Positions 52,508 through 62,691 of a DNA stretch of 64,000 nucleotides are shown here, in pieces; the first letter of the stretch is position 1; each line of letters starts with the position of its first letter. A program made the translations under genes and the position numbers. Under the pieces are notes generated by a model. That model had not been told where the DNA came from and searched no databases. It was given only the letters and a program-made list of their open reading frames with translations. Source of the stretch: Phosphoribacter sp037045045 (GTDB lineage Bacteria > Actinomycetota > Actinomycetes > Actinomycetales > Dermatophilaceae); contig JBAOHL010000004.1 of the NCBI GenBank assembly GCA_037045045.1, positions 310,001-374,000 of the forward strand, written 5' to 3'.

Positions 52508-54376
52508 TCAGAACGCCGCCTCCGGCAGCTCCATCAGCGCGTTGTCGGTTGCTTCGGCCATCGCCCGCTCGGCGGCCAGGCGGGGCAGCACCTGCCGGGC
52601 GAAGAATCGGGCTGCGGCGATCTTGCCCTCGTAGAACGGCACGTCTTTGGCGCTCGCACCGGCGGCCAGGGCTGCCTGCGCGACCTCGGCCTGGCGCAGC
52701 AGCAGCCAGCCGACGACCGTGTCGCCGGCGGCCAGCAGCAGCCGGGTGGAGTTCTGCCCGACCTTGTAGAGGTTGGCCAGCTCGCCGCCGCGGCGAGGAT
52801 CGGACGCGAAGGCCGCCCCGGCCATGAACCCGACGATGCCCTGGACGTTCTCCAGCGCCTTGCCGAGCAGTTCGCGCTCGGTGTCCAACACCCCGCCGCT
52901 GGCGCCGAGGTCCTTGGCGAACTCGGTCATCTGCATCGACAAGTGGGTCATCGACTGGCCGTGGTCCTTGACGATCTTGCGGAAGAAGAAGTCCAGGCCC
53001 TGGATCGCCGTGGTGCCCTCGTAGAGGGTGTCGATCTTCGCGTCGCGGACGTACTGCTCCACGGGGTAGTCCTGCAGGAAGCCGGACCCGCCGAAGGTCT
53101 GCAGGGACTCGGTCCCCAGCAGCACCCACGCGCGCTCGGAACCCAGGCCCTTGACGATGGGTAGGAGCAGATCGTTGATCCTGGCCGCGACGTCGGCCGG
53201 CGAGCCCTTCTCGACCGCGACGGTCGGGTCGCCGCCCTGGGCGATGTCCACGGTGTCGAGCATCGTCGCGGCATACACGACGAGCGCCCGCAGCCCCTCG
53301 GCGTAGGCCTTCTGGAGCATCAGCGAGCGGCGCACGTCGGGGTGGTGGGTGATCGTCACCCGCGGGGCGTCCTTGGCGGGGGTCGTGAGGTCGGCGCCCT
53401 GGACGCGGTTCTTGGCATACTCGAGGGCGTTGAGGTAGCCCGTCGAGAGCGTCGCGATGGCCTTCGTCCCGACGAACATCCGCGCGGCCTCGATGACGTG
53501 GAACATCTGGGCGATGCCGTCGTGGACCTCGCCGAGCAGCGTGCCGACCGCCGGCTGCTGCTCGCCGAAGGTGATCTCGCAGGTCGTCGAGACCTTGAGG
53601 CCCATCTTGTGTTCGACGTTGGTGACGTAGGCACCGTTGCGCTCGCCGAGCTCGCCGGTGTCGAGGTCGACGTGGTACTTCGGCACGATGAACAGGGACA
53701 GGCCCTTGGTGCCGGCAACGGCCCCTTCGGGCCGGGCCAGGACGAAGTGCACGACGTTGTCGACGAGGTCGGACTCGGCCGAGGTGATGAACCGCTTGAC
53801 CCCGTGCAGGTGCCAGGTCCCGTCGGCCTGCTGGATGGCCTTGGTCCGCCCGGCCCCGACGTCCGAGCCGGCGTCCGGCTCGGTGAGGACCATCGTCGCG
53901 TGCCAGTTGCCCTCGATCATGTGGCGGGCGAGCTTCTTCTGGTCCTCGGTGCCGAGGTACCACATGAGCTTGGCGAAGGAGAACGACGCGGCATACATGT
54001 GGATCGCCGGGTTCGCCCCGCAGACGAGCTCGGCGACGGCCCAGCGCACCGACGGGGGAACGGCCATCCCGCCGAGCTCAACCGGGGCGTCCAACCGCCA
54101 CCACTGCTCGTCGAGGTAGGCCTGGAAGGACCGACGGAACGACTCGGGCATGGTCACCGAGCAGGTCGCCGGGTCGTAGACGGGCGGGTTCCGGTCCGAG
54201 TCGAGCAAGCTGTCGGCCAGTTCGTTCTCGGCGAGCCTGGCGACCCCCCGGAGGATGTCGCCGACGGCCTCGCGGTCGAGGTCGGCGTAGGGACCGGTAC
54301 CGAGAATGTCCTCGCGGCCGAAGACCTCGAAGAGGTTGAACTCGAGGTCGCGCACGTTGCTCTTGTAGTGACCCAT
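52508..54376 (-). CDS. Acyl-CoA dehydrogenase (FadE5-like)
   Basis: Large acyl-CoA dehydrogenase of 622 residues with the extra C-terminal domain of the FadE5/DmdC subgroup, beginning MGHYKSNVRDLEFNLFEV as in mycobacterial FadE5. FAD/substrate motifs include LTEPDAGSDVGAGR and LQTFGGSGFLQDYPVEQ (FAD loop), and YEGTTAIQGLDFF holds the catalytic base Glu. It oxidises long acyl-CoA. ATG at 54376. Regulation by a TetR repressor is suggested by the palindrome at 54445. Confidence 0.93.
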   Translation of the reverse strand: MGHYKSNVRDLEFNLFEVFGREDILGTGPYADLDREAVGDILRGVARLAENELADSLLDSDRNPPVYDPATCSVTMPESFRRSFQAYLDEQWWRLDAPVELGGMAVPPSVRWAVAELVCGANPAIHMYAASFSFAKLMWYLGTEDQKKLARHMIEGNWHATMVLTEPDAGSDVGAGRTKAIQQADGTWHLHGVKRFITSAESDLVDNVVHFVLARPEGAVAGTKGLSLFIVPKYHVDLDTGELGERNGAYVTNVEHKMGLKVSTTCEITFGEQQPAVGTLLGEVHDGIAQMFHVIEAARMFVGTKAIATLSTGYLNALEYAKNRVQGADLTTPAKDAPRVTITHHPDVRRSLMLQKAYAEGLRALVVYAATMLDTVDIAQGGDPTVAVEKGSPADVAARINDLLLPIVKGLGSERAWVLLGTESLQTFGGSGFLQDYPVEQYVRDAKIDTLYEGTTAIQGLDFFFRKIVKDHGQSMTHLSMQMTEFAKDLGASGGVLDTERELLGKALENVQGIVGFMAGAAFASDPRRGGELANLYKVGQNSTRLLLAAGDTVVGWLLLRQAEVAQAALAAGASAKDVPFYEGKIAAARFFARQVLPRLAAERAMAEATDNALMELPEAAF

Positions 54377-54444
54377 GGGTGGTCGGTCCTTTAGAGATTA
54401 TGGAGTTGGGAACGGCGCCGTCCGCCGATGTTTCGACAGTATGC

Positions 54445-54456
54445 TACTGGTCAGTA
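54445..54456. promoter_or_regulatory. Palindromic operator (TetR type) upstream of the acyl-CoA dehydrogenase
   Basis: TACTGGTCAGTA has perfect TACTG/CAGTA arms with a two-base centre, 69 bases upstream of the fadE5-like ATG. This matches the shape of FadR/KstR-type TetR operators that control fatty-acid genes in actinobacteria. Assignment is by position and symmetry; the regulator gene is not in the window. Confidence 0.55.
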
Positions 54457-54503
54457 ACAAGGGCCAAATCGTGGCGGGCTTCACTCCTCAGGAGGTCGCC
54501 GGA

Positions 54504-54567
54504 GGGTATGCCGCGGGGGGCGACTCGCGCGGGCTTTCAGGCAGGTCGCCGTCCGTACGGCATACCC
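54504..54567. repeat. Inverted GTATGCCG pair
   Basis: GGGTATGCCG (54504-54513) and CGGCATACCC (54558-54567) are exact 10-bp complements with a 44-base loop, the tightest such pair after the one between the paaK genes. It lies just before the 104-bp array. Confidence 0.65.
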
Positions 54568-54601
54568 CTTGTCCGGCGCCGTCTACCCGCGCCTTCCGTC
54601 G

Positions 54602-55098
54602 GAACCGACCCCTGGGGGCGGTTCTCGCGGTGTCCGCCCATTCCACCCCAACCACAACCGACCCCAGGGGGCAAGAGTCGCAGTCGCGGCCACCGCCCCG
54701 GCCCACAACTGACCCCTGGGTGCAGTTCTCGCGGTGTCCGCCCATTCCACCCCAACCACAACCGACCCCAGGGGGCAAGAGTCGCAGTCGCGGCCACCGC
54801 CCCCGCCCACAACCGACCCCTGGGGGCAGTCCTCGCGGTGTCCGCCCATTCCACCCCGACCACAACCGACCCCAGGGGGCAAGAGTCGCAGTCGCGGCCA
54901 CCGCCCCCGCCCACAACCGACCCCTGGGCGCAGTCCTCGCGGTGTCCGCCCATTCCACCCCAACCACAACCGACCCCAGGGGGCAAGAGTCGCAGTCGCG
55001 GCCACCGCCCCCGCCCACAACCGACCCCTGGGCGCAGTCCTCGCGGTGTCCGCCCATTCCACCCCAACCACAACCGACCCCAGGGGGCAGTTGTGCTC
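54602..55098. repeat. 104-bp tandem repeat, about five copies
   Basis: TGTCCGCCCATTCCACCCC starts at 54631, 54735, 54839, 54943 and 55047, exactly 104 bp apart, with a partial unit before and after. Each unit holds two related half-units with the core CACAACCGACCCC followed by AGGGGG or TGGGGG. The copies differ at few bases (mostly T/C in CCCTGGG(C/G)GCAG). Together with the operator, inverted pair and hexamer run it fills the 945-base gap between fadE5-like and ltrA. Open frames across it are low-complexity and not genes. Confidence 0.92.
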
Positions 55099-55145
55099 GC
55101 CAGCCAGGGGCTGGGCAAGGGCGAGCCAGCCCAAGGTGGCGCGGA

Positions 55146-55250
55146 CAGAGCCAGAGGCAGCGGCGAAGGCAGCGGCGAGGCCAGAGCCAGAGCCAGAGCC
55201 AGAGCCAGCGGAGAAGGCAGCGGCGAAGCCAGAGCCAGAGCCAGAGCCAC
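55146..55250. repeat. AGCCAG hexamer run
   Basis: AGCCAG repeats (mostly AGCCAGAGCCAG blocks alternating with GGCAGCGGCGA) fill about 105 bases between the 104-bp array and the ltrA start. Looks like simple-sequence expansion. Confidence 0.75.
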
Positions 55251-55321
55251 CCAGGCGGCCCAAGTGGCCGGGTCTTCCACGTCCGACTCTTCGCTGCGCT
55301 CAGCGGCATACCCTGTCCGCC

Positions 55322-56503
55322 ATGGCCGTCAGCGACACCGCGTGGGCCCGTCCCCTGCAGGGGCGCGATCCCCACGAGAGCCACCGGGCCTCGACACCGC
55401 TGGAACTGTTCCTCGACCTCACCTTCGTCGTCGCCATCGCCGCCACCGCCCAGCGTTTGCACCACGGGATCGCCGAGGGTCACTGGAACGCCCTGGCGGG
55501 CTACCTCGTCGTGTTCTTCGCGGTGTGGTGGGCCTGGATGAACTTCACCTGGTTCGCCTCCGCGTACGACTCCGACGACGTCCTCTACCGGACGCTGACC
55601 TTCGTCCAGATGGCCGGCGTGCTGGTCCTCGCCGTCGGGGTGCCCAGCGCCTTTGACGACGGCGACCTGCGCATTGTCGTGCTCGGGTACGTCGTCATGC
55701 GGGTGCCGCAGGTCGCCCAATGGCTGCGGGCCGCGCGCGGCGACCCGCCCCGACGGCACGCCGCGCGGCGGTACGCCATGGGCGTGGGCGTCATGCAACT
55801 GCTGTGGATCGGCCGCCTGTTCGTCCCCGGATCCGCAGGCACGGTGACGACCGTCGTGCTGATCGTCGCCGAGCTCGCCGTTCCCGTGTATGCCGAGCGG
55901 CGCGGCCCGACGCCGTGGCATCCGGGCCACATCGTCGAGCGATACGGCCTCATGACGATCATCGTCCTCGGCGAGGTCCTGCTCGCCACATCGACGGCGA
56001 TCTCCGGTGCCATCGACAACCACGGGGTCGGCGGCGAGCTGTTGCTCGCGGTCGGCGGAGGGCTGCTCGTCGTCTTCAGCCTGTGGTGGTTCTACTTCAC
56101 GTACGCCGACGAGGAACGACTCGGCCACGACGTCGGGCCCATGGCCATGGTGTGGGGCTACGGGCACTTCGTCGTCTTCGCCTCGGTCGCCGCCGTCGGG
56201 GCCGGGCTCGCGGCATGCGTCGACGTCATCCAGCACGAGGCGCACGTCGACGCGCGCGGCGCCACCCTCGCCGTGGGCGTGCCGATCGCCGCCTACGTCA
56301 TCACGCTCGGCCTCCTGCACGGGGGCCTGGCCACGACTGGGCGGGCGTTCGTCTGGTCGGTCCTCACCGCCGTCGCCGTCGTCGTGGTGAGCGCGATCGG
56401 GCTGCCGGTCGGGGTCACCCTGCTGGGCGTCGGAGCGGTCCTCGTGGTGGCGCTGTTGGCCGCGCTGCTTCGGGGGTGGGTCCACGATGACCCGGTTGGC
56501 TGA
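55322..56503 (+). CDS. Low temperature requirement protein A (LtrA family)
   Basis: Multi-helix membrane protein, 393 residues. The signature PLELFLDLTFVVAIAATAQ near residue 27 is diagnostic of the LtrA family; about ten further helices follow. LtrA of Listeria was linked to growth at low temperature, but the molecular function is unknown. ATG at 55322, with weak ribosome site. It is followed 27 bases on by an alcohol dehydrogenase, possibly co-transcribed. Confidence 0.88.
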   Translation: MAVSDTAWARPLQGRDPHESHRASTPLELFLDLTFVVAIAATAQRLHHGIAEGHWNALAGYLVVFFAVWWAWMNFTWFASAYDSDDVLYRTLTFVQMAGVLVLAVGVPSAFDDGDLRIVVLGYVVMRVPQVAQWLRAARGDPPRRHAARRYAMGVGVMQLLWIGRLFVPGSAGTVTTVVLIVAELAVPVYAERRGPTPWHPGHIVERYGLMTIIVLGEVLLATSTAISGAIDNHGVGGELLLAVGGGLLVVFSLWWFYFTYADEERLGHDVGPMAMVWGYGHFVVFASVAAVGAGLAACVDVIQHEAHVDARGATLAVGVPIAAYVITLGLLHGGLATTGRAFVWSVLTAVAVVVVSAIGLPVGVTLLGVGAVLVVALLAALLRGWVHDDPVG

Positions 56504-56530
56504 CGGTGCCCTCGGCGAGAGGCGAGCCTC

Positions 56531-57574
56531 GTGCGGGCGGTGAGCTACCCGGCATACGGGGTGCTGCCCGAGGTGGTCGAGGTCCCCGATCCGGTCTGCC
56601 CGGACGGCGGCGTGCTGGTGCGGGTCGCCGCGACCGGGGTCTGCCGTTCCGATTGGCACGCCTGGACCGGCCACGACCCCGTGCCGCTGCCCATGGTGCC
56701 CGGGCACGAGTTCGCGGGGGTCCTCGCCGAGGTCGGGCTCGGGGTGACCCGGTGGCGGGTCGGCGACCGCGTCACGGTGCCCTTCGCGTGTGGCTGCGGG
56801 GACTGCGCGGTATGCCGCGCCGGCGACACCCACGTCTGCCCTAACCAGACCCAACCCGGGTTCACCGGGTGGGGCTCGTTCGCCGAGCTCGTCGCGATCC
56901 ACGCGGCGGACGTCAACGTCGTGCGGTTGCCGGACGAGGTGTCGTTCCGCGACGGGGCGGCGCTGGGCTGCCGCTTCGCGACGGCATACCGCGGGGTCGC
57001 CACCCTCGGGCAGGTGGGCCCGGGGCAATGGCTGGCGGTGCACGGCTGCGGCGGAGTGGGACTGTCGGCGGTGCTGGTCGGCGTGGCGCTCGGCGCCAGG
57101 GTGGTCGCCGTCGACGTCTCTGAGCCGGCCCTGATGCTGGCTCGCGAACTGGGTTGTGAGGCAACGGTTCTCGGCGGCGACGACGTCGTGGAGCAGGTCC
57201 GGGCGGTGACCGACGGTGGCGCGCACGTGTCCGTCGACGCCGTGGGGTCCGCGGCGACCATGCAGGCCTCGGTGGCCTGCCTACGGCCTCGGGGTCGGCA
57301 TGTGCAGCTGGGCCTGCTGCTCGGGGCAGACGCGCAGGCCCCGGTGCCGATGGGAGCGGTCATCGCCCGGGAGCTGACGGTGCTCGGCGGGCACGGGATG
57401 CCGGCGCGGGACTACCTGCCGATGCTCTCGTCGGTAGCCGCCGGGCAGCTGACGCCGGGGCGGCTCGTCGGTCGGGTGATCGAGTTGGCGCAGGCGGGCG
57501 CGGCGCTCGCCGGCCTCGGGGCCGAGCCGAGCGGGGCGGGGATCACCGTGGTCGAGGTCGGCCGGCCGGAGTGA
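56531..57574 (+). CDS. Zinc-dependent alcohol dehydrogenase
   Basis: Medium-chain zinc ADH, 347 residues. Catalytic zinc ligands are in GVCRSDWH and PGHEFAGVL; the four structural-zinc cysteines are in CGCGDCAVCRAGDTHVC. The NAD fold reads VHGCGGVGLSAV. Substrate unknown; the sequence resembles general aldehyde/alcohol dehydrogenases of actinobacteria. GTG at 56531. Confidence 0.92.
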   Translation: MRAVSYPAYGVLPEVVEVPDPVCPDGGVLVRVAATGVCRSDWHAWTGHDPVPLPMVPGHEFAGVLAEVGLGVTRWRVGDRVTVPFACGCGDCAVCRAGDTHVCPNQTQPGFTGWGSFAELVAIHAADVNVVRLPDEVSFRDGAALGCRFATAYRGVATLGQVGPGQWLAVHGCGGVGLSAVLVGVALGARVVAVDVSEPALMLARELGCEATVLGGDDVVEQVRAVTDGGAHVSVDAVGSAATMQASVACLRPRGRHVQLGLLLGADAQAPVPMGAVIARELTVLGGHGMPARDYLPMLSSVAAGQLTPGRLVGRVIELAQAGAALAGLGAEPSGAGITVVEVGRPE

Positions 57575-57595
57575 GGGCGGCCGAGGCAGAGCCGG

Positions 57596-60500
57596 TCAGG
57601 GCGGCAACTTCCACGTCGCCGTGTCGGTGGCGTTCTCGCCCGTGGTCGCATTGCGGCAGGTCGCCGTGACCGTCCCGGTGCCGGCATACCCGAGCCCGGT
57701 GTCCTTCGTCGTGTTCGTCGGCACCGTCGCGGTGCCGATCGTTCCGGCGGGGCTGGTGAAGGTGCACGTGGCGCTCGCCGCGTCCCATTGGGTCGTCGTC
57801 ACGACGATGGAGTAGCAGGGCTTGGCACCGGCGCACGTGATCACCGTCGTGCTCGGTGCGATGACCAGGGTGACCGGCACCTTGGCCGGCGTCTTCACCG
57901 ACATCCGCACCCCGGCCGCTGTCCCCGCCACCGAACTGGCCGTGACAGTGACCGTGACCGTGGTGTCGTAGCCGACGCCGCTTACCCGGCAGGAACCCTG
58001 GTCGGCGGCGAGGGCGCACGACGCACCGGTCACCGAAACCGTGACGGGCCGGCCGTTCTCGACGACGTCCCACGAGAAGGTCACGTCGTAGCGGCCGTGC
58101 GATCCACTGACTGCGGGGTTGGCGGCGACGACCGGCTGGGTGGGACCGTAGGGCTGGAACGAGTTCGACGGGCCGGACCAATCCGAACACGTGCCGGCGT
58201 CCGTGCACCCCTGGATCGCCATCGTCTGTCCGACGATCGTGCCGTTGGGCAGGGTCACCGACTTCGCGCAATCGGGGCTCCCGCACGTCAAAGAGCCGCT
58301 GACGCCGGCAGTAGTCCGGTAGTTCACCGAGGTCCAGGCCCGAGCGTGCGATCCACCGAGCGAGAAGCTCACGTCCATGGTTTTGTCGGGGCGTGGCGTC
58401 GTCACCGAGGGCGGGCGCGGCACCTGTGGCACGCCGATCGCCGTGAAGGTCGCGACGTTGACCCGAGGGGAGGTCAGCCCGCCGCCGTTCGTGGCCGTCA
58501 CGGCATACCCGACGGTGCGCCCGTCCAAGGGCACCGTGTCGCTGGCCACCCGCGCCGACCCCGCCGACACGGTGGTGAGCACCGACCAGGGCCCTCCTTC
58601 GACCTGGGTCCACACCGTGTAGGACACCAGCGGCGGGCCGTTGGGGTCGACGGCGGGCCAGCTGATCGACACCGGCGTGGCGGTGTCGTTGGGAGTGGGG
58701 CGCGGATACGCCAGGGCCGGAGTGGGGACAGTGGCCGGGGTGCCGACGGACTGGGCGGTCCGGGACGGCCCGTACGGACCCCACCCCGCCTCGTTGTGCG
58801 CCTGGACCCGGATCGAGTACTCGTCGTCGTTGACCAGTCCGGACAGCGTCGTGGCGAGGTCAGCAGCCGACACGGGGAATACTCCGCCACCGGCTCCGCC
58901 GGAGAGGCTGACTGCCTGGACGTTGTAGAGGTCTACCGCGCTGCCGAGGTTCTGCGGAGGGGACCAGGAGATCGCCAGGGTCCGATCCCCTGACGTGATC
59001 GCCCCGACGGTGACCGGGCCCGGAGCGGTGTCGGGCCGCACCGGCGCGGACGGTCCGCCCGGGTCGGACCATCCGGCGGCGTTGCGGGCCCGGACCGTGA
59101 AGGCGTAGTCCACGCCGTTGGTCAGCCCCGTGACGGTGCACGGAGATGCCGGGCACGAGAGGGTCTGACCACCCGACGAGACCTGGTACTCGAGGACGGG
59201 CAGGCCCCCGTCGTATGCCGGGGGAAGCCACGCCACCCGCGCCGACCCGCCCTGGATCCGGTCGGCCGCCGCCGTCACGCCCAGCGGCGGACCCGGTCGG
59301 GACAGCACCGTGACGGTGACGCTCCCGGGCGCAAGCCGGTCCGGCGCGTCGGAGACGTCGACGGACAGCACCGACACCCCCTGAGCATCGGAGCTCGCGG
59401 TGACGGTGAGCAGACATCCGGCGTTCGAGGCCGTGACGCCCGTCCCGCTGACGACACGGACCGAGGCAATGGCGCAGTGCAGTGTGCCGAACGGACTGTC
59501 CAGGTACTGCGCGAGGTTGACCACCTGACTCTGGCCGGCGATCAGCCCCTCCACTCGGGCGGGGCGGACCACCGCCGCCGGCGGCGGTGGCGGCGCATCG
59601 GGCCCGGCCGCGGCTGCGCCGGGATTGGTGCGCAGACTCGTCACGCGCACCCGCAGCGGATAGTGCTCGGTTGCACCTCGCACACCCAGGGTGATGGTGC
59701 CCTTGGCCCCGTGGACCGCGTCCGCGGCCGCGGTGAGGACGACCTGTCGGCCACCGTCGCCGCGTTGGTTCAGCGCGACGCCCGGCGCCGGGGAGTCCCA
59801 TTGCGCGGCATACTCCACACTGGCCGGGTCGAGCCCCTCGGGGAACCACGCCGAGCACAGTCGCGGGATGTCGACGACCCGCGGCGGGCGGTCCGCGACG
59901 ACGTTGACCTCCCAGTCGGGGCAGCGCAGCAGCGGGGTGAGCGGGCCGACTTGGACCGGCAGGACGAGGTATGCGGTGCGCGGCGCCTGGTCGTCCGGGC
60001 CGGTGGAATCGGTGACCTCGAGCATGAGCGCGGCGGGGCCGACGTAGCCGTCGCGGGCGGTGAGCACGAGGTCGCCGAGGCCCGAGACGGTGGCCGACAG
60101 GTGCTGCGAAGGCGACGTGCTCACCGAGTCGGGCGTCGTCACCCGGACGGCGCGGCCCCGCGGGTCGGCGACGTAGTCGGCCAGGCGCACCGCGAGCGTC
60201 GCGTCCCGGTCCATGGCGATGGGCTTGCCCGCGACGACGTAGGGGGTGTCGCTGCCGTTCGCCGGGACGTAGATCACCGCCATGGCCCGCCCGCCGTCGG
60301 CGTCCTGGATGACGTACGGGACCGCGCGAGGATGGTCGTCGAGGACCACCCGGACCTGGCCGTCCTCGACGCTGGCGCCCTCGCCGACCTGGATGATCCG
60401 CAGCGCGGCGCGCTCGCCGTCGAGGTCGTGGTCGTTGGCCAGGACGTCGACGAGCGTGGTGACGACCGCCGGGGCAGGGGCAGCGCCCTCGCCCGTCGGG

Positions 60501-61146
60501 GCGGCCACGGGGGAGGCAGGGGCCACCCGGGCGACGTCGTCGACGGCGACCGGAGGGTTGTTGTAGCCGCTGCGTCCCCGCACCGTGATGCTCGCCCGCG
60601 AGGGGTCGAACAGCCCGCCGTCGATGCCGTAGACGAGGACCTTGGCCGGGCCCTCCTCGGGCGCGGTGACCCGGAAGGTGAGGTCGTCCTGCCTGGCGAA
60701 CTGGGCCACGCTGGCCGGGTCGTTGACCGTCGCGGGGTCCTCGATGACGACATCGGCGTTCTTGGGCACGAGGTCGTTCGCGAGCGGGTCCACGGTGAGC
60801 CCCCGTCCGGGCGCAGCGACCACCTCGTCGGGCACGGCCACCGGAGGTTGGGGAGCCCCCGGGGGCACGACGCCGACCCGGATGAGTCCCTCGCCGGACT
60901 TGCCGTACCGGTCGGTGACCGCGTACCTGATGACCTCCGTGCCCGCCGACATGGGGTAGGCCTCGTAGCGGATCGCGGACGCGCCGTACGAGGTGACCCG
61001 CCCGAGCTTGAGGTTCACCGGACCGCCGTCCTCGCCGACGATCCCCGAGACGTAGGCGAGGTCCCCGTCCGGGTCGATACCGCTGGTCGGCACGGTGATC
61101 GTCAGGGCGTCGCCCGCGGTGACGCTGGCCGAGAAGTTGCCGCGCG
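57596..61146 (-). CDS. Giant surface protein, C-terminal half (Ig-like and fibronectin III domains)
   Basis: Intact reading frame for the C-terminal half of a very large protein. It begins in an Ig-like series (with VLANDHDLDGE- and VAVDDVA-type cadherin-like linkers), then carries at least three fibronectin III repeats (for example PGPPLGVTAAADRI, APGPVTVGAITSGDRTLAISW) and a C-terminal beta domain with paired cysteines (CGSPDCAKS, TCAGAKPCYS). No sortase motif or membrane anchor is seen at the end, so attachment is unclear. Proteins of this make-up in actinobacteria are secreted or surface-bound and often sit next to MoxR/DUF58 genes, outside this window. The frame breaks near 61140; the ORF's ATG at 61093 is not a true start. 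Confidence 0.8.
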
Positions 61147-62691
61147 GTCGGTGGCTGGTCGGGAGTCTGGGGTGTCGGCGGCGGCGTGATCGTCACCGGT
61201 GACCCGCCCGGTCACCGCGCGTTCGGGCATCCCGTCCGGGTATGCCGCGTATTCCAGGGTCGCGACCTGCGGGGTGGTGATCGGCGCCGGGTCCGGTAGG
61301 TAGCGCAGGACCGTGCCGGTGGGGTACACCTGTCCGCCGCCGCTGACCACCTTGACCGCTGCCGGGGCGATCTTCAGCGGGACCCCGTCGGCCATCGAGT
61401 CGTTGTCGAGCGCCGGCGACGGTGACGACGTCACCCGGAGCGGACGACGGCCTGGTCGTCGACGGACGGTCGGGCAGCACCGCCGCCGCGGGAGCGGGCT
61501 TCTGGATAACCGACAATCTCGCCCGTGCGCCGAGTCTGGGTGCCGTCGCTGATCGATGTAGTGCGAGCACGTCCGCGTGCGCGTCGAGCCCACCCCGGCC
61601 GCTGCCAGTTCAGGGGGTCGTCGCGGTGACTCGCAGCCACCGGCCCTGGTACGACCCAGGCCTCGCAGCCACTCGATCTCCGGCTCGATCGACACACCGA
61701 CTGCGATGACGAGCACGTCGGCTGCGCGGGCTGTAGTCGTTGGCGAGGACGTCGGCGATGGTCGGCAGCCTGGTCGCGCAGTCGTCGCCTGCGTCCGGGG
61801 ACCGCCACCGGCGGTGCGCTCGTCGGTCCGGGTCGGCGCGAGCTACGTCGACCCGGAACCGGCCGGCGCGCCACCGCCGGAGCCGACCTGCGCGGCATAC
61901 GTCAGCAGCGTAGGTGCCCGGCGCCGACCCGGGTGACGGTGACGACCCCGGTGTCCCGAGGTTGGTGTCCAACGGTCAGTTGAGCCGGGCCGGCTGGACG
62001 TCGGCGGCCAGGCGCATGCCGGGCGTGCGGGTCGGTCGGGTCGGCGCCGGGGATGTCGTTGCCGAGCGGCTGGAGCTGGATCGGGCTTGCCGACTGGACG
62101 GCGCGCACGACGTCGGCCTGGGTCGACCGGAGCCGCGCGGCCGAGTGTCGGTCATGGCCGATGACCACGACGTCGACCGCCGCCCTTGGCCTCGGCGGTC
62201 GCCGCGGCGACCGTCGTCGACGCAGGTAGCGCACGGTCCACGGCGTCCGGCTCTGGTCCGGCGCGGTGACGGCGACTGGGCACCCGAGGCGTCGACCGAC
62301 AGTGGCCGGGTCGAGCGCGTCGAGCGACGACGGGGATCGGTCTCGTCGTCGCGCCAGTCGGCGAGCGACCTGGACGGCGACGTGATCCGCTTCCCGCGAT
62401 CACCGGCGTATGTCGCCGAGGCGAGGTTGGTCGTGGACCCGGCGCGCAGGTGCGGTGGCGTGTTGACCGACTCGTCGACGATCTGCCAGCGGTCACCGTG
62501 GCCGACGGCCCGACCCTCCGGCCCGGAGCTGCCGTTGTCGACCCGGTAGGTGAAGGTGGACGACCCGGGCGGCCGGCGTGTCGGGCACCGAGACCGACGA
62601 TGGTCTGGCCGTCGACGGCTACGGGCTCACGAGGATGCCCGCCACGTCCGGCGCGCTGACATCCGCCGGCGCGATGGCCAGCACCGAGCCC
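61137..62691 (-). pseudogene. Frameshifted middle of the giant surface protein
   Basis: Between the two intact parts the coding signal jumps among all three minus-strand frames. I can trace at least eight frame changes, near 62690, 62624, 62600, 62555, 61965, 61440, 61200 and 61140. Between them fragments such as VLANDYSP, IQLQPLGNDIPGADP, ALDNDSMADG and PALDNDSM plus NFSASVTAGDALTITVP read in register with each flank, so it is one gene. Most shifts lie in G/C runs. Either this is a decaying gene or a stretch of low-quality sequence. Confidence 0.75.

Noticed and set aside
54502..55320. Coding frames crossing the 104-bp array
   Set aside because: They are repeats of the same short peptide in every frame, without a ribosome site; only the frame from 55322 gives a known family (LtrA).
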